Assembly: GCF_009857535.1 (NCBI RefSeq)
Contig: NZ_WWCS01000027.1
Coordinates: 1 to 58,906 of the forward strand
Source: Duganella margarita
GTDB taxonomy: Bacteria > Pseudomonadota > Gammaproteobacteria > Burkholderiales > Burkholderiaceae_D
DNA: 58,906 nt
Direction: 5' to 3'
The notes beneath the pieces were generated by a model that saw nothing but the letters and a program-made list of their open reading frames with translations, had not been told where the DNA came from and searched no databases. Within the stretch, counting starts at the first letter, position 1; the number at the start of each line of letters is the position of its first letter. Shown here one piece after another: positions 54,883-58,906 of the stretch. The position numbers and the translations under genes are program-made.

Positions 54883-56085
54883 TCAGGTCCTGATCTTGCT
54901 GATCGTGTCGTAGATCGGTCCCATCACCGACAGCATGATCCAGCCCACCATCACCCCCAGCACCACGGTGATGGCCGGTTCAATCATCGACTGCACCTTC
55001 TCGATCATCTCCTTGACTTCGCGGTTGTAGAAGTAGCTGACGTTATGCAGCGCGCCATCCAGCGCGCCGGTCGATTCGCCCACTTTCAGCATGCGGATCA
55101 CCAGCGGCGGGAAGATGCCGGTGTTCTGGAACGCCTGCGTTATGCCCTGGCCTTCGGAGATCTGCTGCGCGGCGCGCCGCAGGCCGGCCGCCACCACGCG
55201 GTTGCCGACAATGCCTTCCGACAGGCGGATGCATTCGAGGATGGTGATGCCGGACGCGTACATCATCGCAAAGAAGGTGGCAAAGCGCGCCAGGATAATC
55301 TTGTGCAGCACCGGACCGATCATCCAGATGCGCAGCTTGAAGCCATCGGCCATGTAGCGCGCATGTTCGCTGCGCGCCAGCCAGGTGCGGGCGGCGAAGA
55401 AGCCGATTACCGGCACGGCAATCATCACATACCAGTAATTGATGAAAATATTCGAGACGAAGATCAGCGCCTTGGTATGCAGCGGCAGCGTATTGCCCAT
55501 GTTTTTGACGAAGGACGTCAGCTGCGGCACCAGGTAAATCATCAGGAAGAACATGACGCCGGTGACGAACAGGCCGACGGCGGCAGGGTACATGATGATC
55601 TTCCTGGTCTGCGACGCCAGTTCGTCCTGCCACTTCAGCGTTTCCGACAGGTTGCGGAACACCTCCGCCAGCTTGCCGCTTTGCTCGCCGGCGGTAATCA
55701 GGCTGGTAAAGGTCAGGTCGAACACTTCCGGGTAGGCCGCCATCGCTGCCGACAACTGCTTGCCGCCTTCGATATTTTCAATCAGGCCGGTGATCATTTC
55801 GCGGAAGCGCGGGTGGTCGATGCTGTCGCGCAGATCGTTCAGGCCCTCCAGGATCGGCACACCGGCGCCGGTCATCTGCTCCATGTGGAAGCAGAAGTTG
55901 ATCAGGTCCTTGCGGGTGATCACGCGCTTGATGGCGATGACCTTGGCGCGCGAGACGCGGCAGTCGATCAGGTCCAGGCCCATGCGGGTCAGGCGCAGTT
56001 CCAGATCCGGCTCGTTGGCGGCGTCCATATTGCCCGGCTGGATATGGCCGGTGGCGTCCATCGCGCGGTAGAGATATTGCGGCAT
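54883..56085 (-). CDS. Type II secretion/type IV pilus inner-membrane protein GspF/MshG-like
   Basis: This 400-residue platform protein has two copies of the T2SSF domain (about 65-190 and 270-390), each with its hydrophobic segments. FCFHMEQMTGAGVPILEGLNDL, LITAGEQSGKLAEVFRNLSETL and ITQAFQNTGIFPPLVIRMLKVGESTG are the family signatures. It acts as the rotor driven by the GspE ATPase. The start overlaps the GspE stop by one base (TGATG). Confidence 0.94.
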   Translation of the reverse strand: MPQYLYRAMDATGHIQPGNMDAANEPDLELRLTRMGLDLIDCRVSRAKVIAIKRVITRKDLINFCFHMEQMTGAGVPILEGLNDLRDSIDHPRFREMITGLIENIEGGKQLSAAMAAYPEVFDLTFTSLITAGEQSGKLAEVFRNLSETLKWQDELASQTRKIIMYPAAVGLFVTGVMFFLMIYLVPQLTSFVKNMGNTLPLHTKALIFVSNIFINYWYVMIAVPVIGFFAARTWLARSEHARYMADGFKLRIWMIGPVLHKIILARFATFFAMMYASGITILECIRLSEGIVGNRVVAAGLRRAAQQISEGQGITQAFQNTGIFPPLVIRMLKVGESTGALDGALHNVSYFYNREVKEMIEKVQSMIEPAITVVLGVMVGWIMLSVMGPIYDTISKIRT

Positions 56086-57788
56086 CAGCCCAGCCTTTCG
56101 GTGAGGTCTACCACGCGGCCGACTTCTTCCAGCGTGGTCACGCCTTCGCGCACGCGGCGCAGGCCATCGTCAATCAGGCTGTGGAAGCCGCCGGCGGCGG
56201 CCGCGTTTTTCAGTTCGCGGGTGGAGACGCGGCGCGCCACCAGTTCGTCCAGCGCCGGCGTCATTTTCAGCAGTTCGATGATGGCGATGCGGCCTTTGTA
56301 GCCCTGGTGCGCGCACTTGTCGCAGCCGACCGCGTGGTACAGCGTCTGCGGCGCGGCGTGGTCCGGAATGCCGAGCAGGCGGCGCTCGACATCGTCCGCC
56401 ACATGGGCTTCGCGGCAGGCGGTGCACAGCTTGCGCACCAGCCGCTGGGCGATGATGCCGATGATGTTGCCGGCCATGATATCGGCCAGCACGCCAATGT
56501 CCAGCAGGCGCGGAATGGCGCCGATGGCGGAGTTGGTGTGCAGCGTCGAATACACCTGGTGGCCGGTCATGGCGGCTGAGAAGGCCATTTCGGCGGTCTC
56601 CTTGTCGCGGATCTCGCCGACCAGGATCACGTCCGGGTCTTGCCGCATCATCGAGCGGATGCCTTCGGCAAAGCCCATCTTGGACGATTCGTTGACCGAG
56701 GTTTGCCGGATCATGTTCATCGGGTATTCGACCGGGTCTTCCAGCGTCATGATGTTGACGCTTTCGGTGTTGATGTGATTCAGGATCGAATACAGCGTGG
56801 TGGTCTTGCCGGAGCCGGTCGGCCCGGTCACCAGGATCACGCCGTCGGGACGGGCGATCATCAGCTTGAGCAGATTGAGTTCGTTCTCGCCGAGGCCCAG
56901 GCCATCGAGCGGTACAATGCCTTTCTGGCGATCGAGCACGCGCAGCACGAAGTTCTCGCCGTGTGTGGTCGGCTGCGCCGAGGCGCGGAAGTCGATCTGG
57001 CGGCCGGAGAACTTGATCGAGATGCGGCCGTCCTGCGGCGCGCGGGTTTCGGCGATGTTCATGTTGGACATGACCTTGAGCCGCACCGCCATCGCCGGCC
57101 AGTAGGATTTATGCAGGCTGCGGATCTGGCGCAGGATGCCGTCGATGCGGTAGCGGATGCGCAGGAACGACTGCTCCGGCTCGAAGTGCAGGTCGGAGGC
57201 GCTGTTTTGCACGGCGTCGGCCAGGATGGCGTCGATCAGGCGCACCATCGGCTGGCTGTATTCGTCCGAGGTGCTGCCGATGCTGGCGTAATTGACTTCG
57301 CCGGTTTCAATCTCGTGCAGGATGCCGTCGATCGACAGTTCGAAGCCGTAGTACTGGTCGATGGCGCGCGAGATGTCGGATTCATTGACCAGCAGCGGCG
57401 TAATGGTGATGCCCTTGACCAGCATGGCGCTGATCTGGTCCAGCGCGACGATGTTGCTGGTGTCGGACATGGCCAGGATCAGGTTGTCGGTGGCGCGCTC
57501 GTAGACGATCGGGAACACGCGGTAGCGCTTGGCCACTTCCTTGGGGATCAGCTTGAGCGCGATGGCGTCCACCACCAGGCTGTTGAGATCCGCACTCTGG
57601 GTGTTGAGGTTTTCCGACAGCGCCTCGCGCACCGTCGCTTCGGTGACGAAGCCCAGTGTGATCAGCAGTTTCCCCAGCGGCTCGTTGCTGCTTTTTTGCT
57701 CGATCAGCGCGATGCGCAGCTGGTCTTCGCTGATGATGCCTTTTTGTATCAGCAGTTTGCCGAGGGGGATTTTGGGTTGTTCTGCCAT
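56085..57788 (-). CDS. Pilus assembly ATPase GspE/MshE-like
   Basis: This 567-residue cytoplasmic AAA-type motor has the N-terminal MshEN-type domain (about 1-160, with LGKLLIQKGIISEDQL and a second LGKLLITLGF repeat that in relatives can bind cyclic di-GMP) and the T2SSE domain with Walker A GPTGSGKTTTL (about 321-331) and DVILVGEIRD. A tetra-cysteine zinc segment follows (CTACREAH ... CDKCAHQGYKG, about 470-510). The N-terminal module makes control by the many GGDEF/EAL proteins of this window plausible. It is coupled to GspF. Confidence 0.95.
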   Translation of the reverse strand: MAEQPKIPLGKLLIQKGIISEDQLRIALIEQKSSNEPLGKLLITLGFVTEATVREALSENLNTQSADLNSLVVDAIALKLIPKEVAKRYRVFPIVYERATDNLILAMSDTSNIVALDQISAMLVKGITITPLLVNESDISRAIDQYYGFELSIDGILHEIETGEVNYASIGSTSDEYSQPMVRLIDAILADAVQNSASDLHFEPEQSFLRIRYRIDGILRQIRSLHKSYWPAMAVRLKVMSNMNIAETRAPQDGRISIKFSGRQIDFRASAQPTTHGENFVLRVLDRQKGIVPLDGLGLGENELNLLKLMIARPDGVILVTGPTGSGKTTTLYSILNHINTESVNIMTLEDPVEYPMNMIRQTSVNESSKMGFAEGIRSMMRQDPDVILVGEIRDKETAEMAFSAAMTGHQVYSTLHTNSAIGAIPRLLDIGVLADIMAGNIIGIIAQRLVRKLCTACREAHVADDVERRLLGIPDHAAPQTLYHAVGCDKCAHQGYKGRIAIIELLKMTPALDELVARRVSTRELKNAAAAGGFHSLIDDGLRRVREGVTTLEEVGRVVDLTERLG

Positions 57789-57791
57789 GTG

Positions 57792-58906
57792 TCAGTGGGG
57801 GACGGTGCTCAGTTCATGCATGCGCTTGCGCAGCGCGTTGCGGTCGAAGCCGACGGCCTTGTCCTGCGCCATGGCCAGCGCGCGCTGGTAGTAGCCAAGC
57901 GCCAGTTTGCCCTGGTTCAGGCGGTCCAGACCGATGGCCAGGTTGTAGGCGTAGTCCGGATTGTCCGGCGCGGCGCCGACGGCGCGGAAGTAGGCTTGCT
58001 GGGCGTCCGGCCAGCGGCCTTGTTGGGCGTACAGGTTGCCGAGCGCGAACAGGATCGGGCCGGCGTCCGGTGTGGTGGCCAGGATGGCCTTCAGGCGCGC
58101 TTCGCTCTGGCTGATGTCGCCCTGGCGCAGGCCGATCAGGCCGGCGGTGGCGTCGGCGTCGTTGGGCGACAGTTCCAGCAGGCGCAGGTAGTAGCCGGCC
58201 GCCTTGTCCTTCTGGTTCTGGCGGGCGGCGACATGGGCGGCGCCGAGCAGGGCGTCGCGGTTATTGGCGTCCTGGGCCAGGGCGGCGTCGTATTGCTGCT
58301 GGGCGCCGGCGGTATCGCCGCTGTTGAAGGCCTGGTAGGCGCGGTCCAGCGCCGGCGCGACCGGGGCCGGCTGCACGATGCGGGTGACGCGGATGTCGTC
58401 GTTTTTCGGCGCGGCCAGCACCGGCATGCGTTCCGGACGCGGCGCGGCGGCGGCCTGGATGGCTTGCTGGGCGGCGGCCAGTTCCTGTTCGGTGCGTTCC
58501 AGGCGGCGTTCCAGGTCCTGCTGGCTGCTGCGGCTGGCGGTTGTTCCGAGCAGGGGATCGTCGGCGTAGGCGGGTTCGCCGGTGTTGGGCAAGTCCGGGC
58601 CGGCGCCAGTGCTGCCGGCGCCCGGAGTGGCGACGATGATCTGGCCGGCGCTGGTGGCGCCGCTGGCAGCGTTTTGCGGCGGCATCGGGACTGGCGGCAG
58701 CCCAGCGCCTGCGCCGGGGCCGGTCAGGGCGATCCAGTAATAAATGGCGAAGCCGCCAACCAGCAGCAGCAGCAGGGCGATCAGGCCGAACAGACGCAGG
58801 CGTTCGGGATCGAAGCTGCTGGGTTCGGCAGCGGCGGCGGTGCGGGCGCGGGCGCGCGTGCCGGCGGAGTTGCCGCCGGCGGCGTCGCGCGCGGTTTTTT
58901 TGCCGG
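57792..58906 (-). CDS. MshN-like TPR protein, partial at its 5' end
   Basis: The frame is open to the right edge, so the start lies outside the window. At least 371 codons are present. A membrane helix (LRLFGLIALLLLLVGGFAIYYW, split here only by notation) lies about 40 codons from the edge, after a Lys/Arg/Ala-rich cytoplasmic tail. A proline-rich linker, a coiled coil (DLERRLERTEQELAAAQQAI) and about five TPR units (ALDRAYQAFNSGDTAGAQQQ to the end) follow. Position before the ATPase and GspF and the build match MshN. It ends three bases before the GspE start, so it heads the visible operon. Confidence 0.8.
   Translation of the reverse strand, partial: GKKTARDAAGGNSAGTRARARTAAAAEPSSFDPERLRLFGLIALLLLLVGGFAIYYWIALTGPGAGAGLPPVPMPPQNAASGATSAGQIIVATPGAGSTGAGPDLPNTGEPAYADDPLLGTTASRSSQQDLERRLERTEQELAAAQQAIQAAAAPRPERMPVLAAPKNDDIRVTRIVQPAPVAPALDRAYQAFNSGDTAGAQQQYDAALAQDANNRDALLGAAHVAARQNQKDKAAGYYLRLLELSPNDADATAGLIGLRQGDISQSEARLKAILATTPDAGPILFALGNLYAQQGRWPDAQQAYFRAVGAAPDNPDYAYNLAIGLDRLNQGKLALGYYQRALAMAQDKAVGFDRNALRKRMHELSTVPH

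Overview
The window is 58.9 kb of GC-rich chromosomal DNA, densely coding. Gene content (monomeric isocitrate dehydrogenase, PAS/GGDEF/EAL and very large hybrid-kinase signalling proteins, GH16 and GH105 enzymes with DUF4861, an MSHA-like type IV pilus operon) and the codon bias suggest a betaproteobacterium of the Oxalobacteraceae (Duganella, Massilia or Rugamonas type). The assignment is inference; there is no rRNA or tRNA gene here to test it.

Layout. 1-7.2 kb: the end of a luciferase-like oxidoreductase, an unknown partner gene, an FAD monooxygenase translationally coupled to a PAS-GGDEF-EAL protein, an alpha/beta hydrolase-like protein and a sugar-acid MFS transporter. 7.4-12.6 kb: monomeric NADP isocitrate dehydrogenase, a hairpin repeat cluster, an isochorismatase-family hydrolase, a HELAH membrane protein, and a minus-strand copper set (DUF2946, SCO, PCuAC). 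12.7-19.3 kb: a chemoreceptor, the tail-specific protease Prc, and a divergent LysR/SDR pair. 19.4-23.2 kb: an NHL-propeller/M23 peptidase fusion, then a two-gene RiPP-like unit made of an 85-residue NHLP/Nif11-type precursor and a divergent SagB-like dehydrogenase. 23.2-34.6 kb: a polysaccharide locus with a 1652-residue propeller hybrid kinase divergent from a GH16 glucanase, a GH105/DUF4861 operon behind GntR-type palindromes, and an MFS/HxlR divergent pair. 34.7-37.0 kb: a two-subunit acyl-CoA dehydrogenase operon.

37.1-42.4 kb is an accessory patch of visibly lower GC. It holds small plus-strand genes (GFA-type zinc protein, Imm10-like immunity protein, DUF5076, VOC protein, small membrane proteins), two gene remnants and a secreted alpha/beta hydrolase. 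42.6-48.0 kb encodes a REC-GGDEF response regulator coupled by an ATGA overlap to a three-PAS hybrid kinase. 48.2-49.2 kb is a phosphotransferase of the acyl-CoA-dehydrogenase-associated type. 49.3 kb to the right edge is a minus-strand operon for a type IV pilus of MSHA type (TPR/MshN-like, GspE, GspF, PilM/PilN-like fusion, PilO-like, MshK-like, two pseudopilins) with an unexpected ABC-2 permease inside it.

The best candidates for undescribed biology are the minimal RiPP unit at 21.6-23.2 kb, the NHL-M23 fusion beside it, the propeller kinase/GH16 pair with its LacI-like operator, and the ABC-2 permease embedded in the pilus operon.
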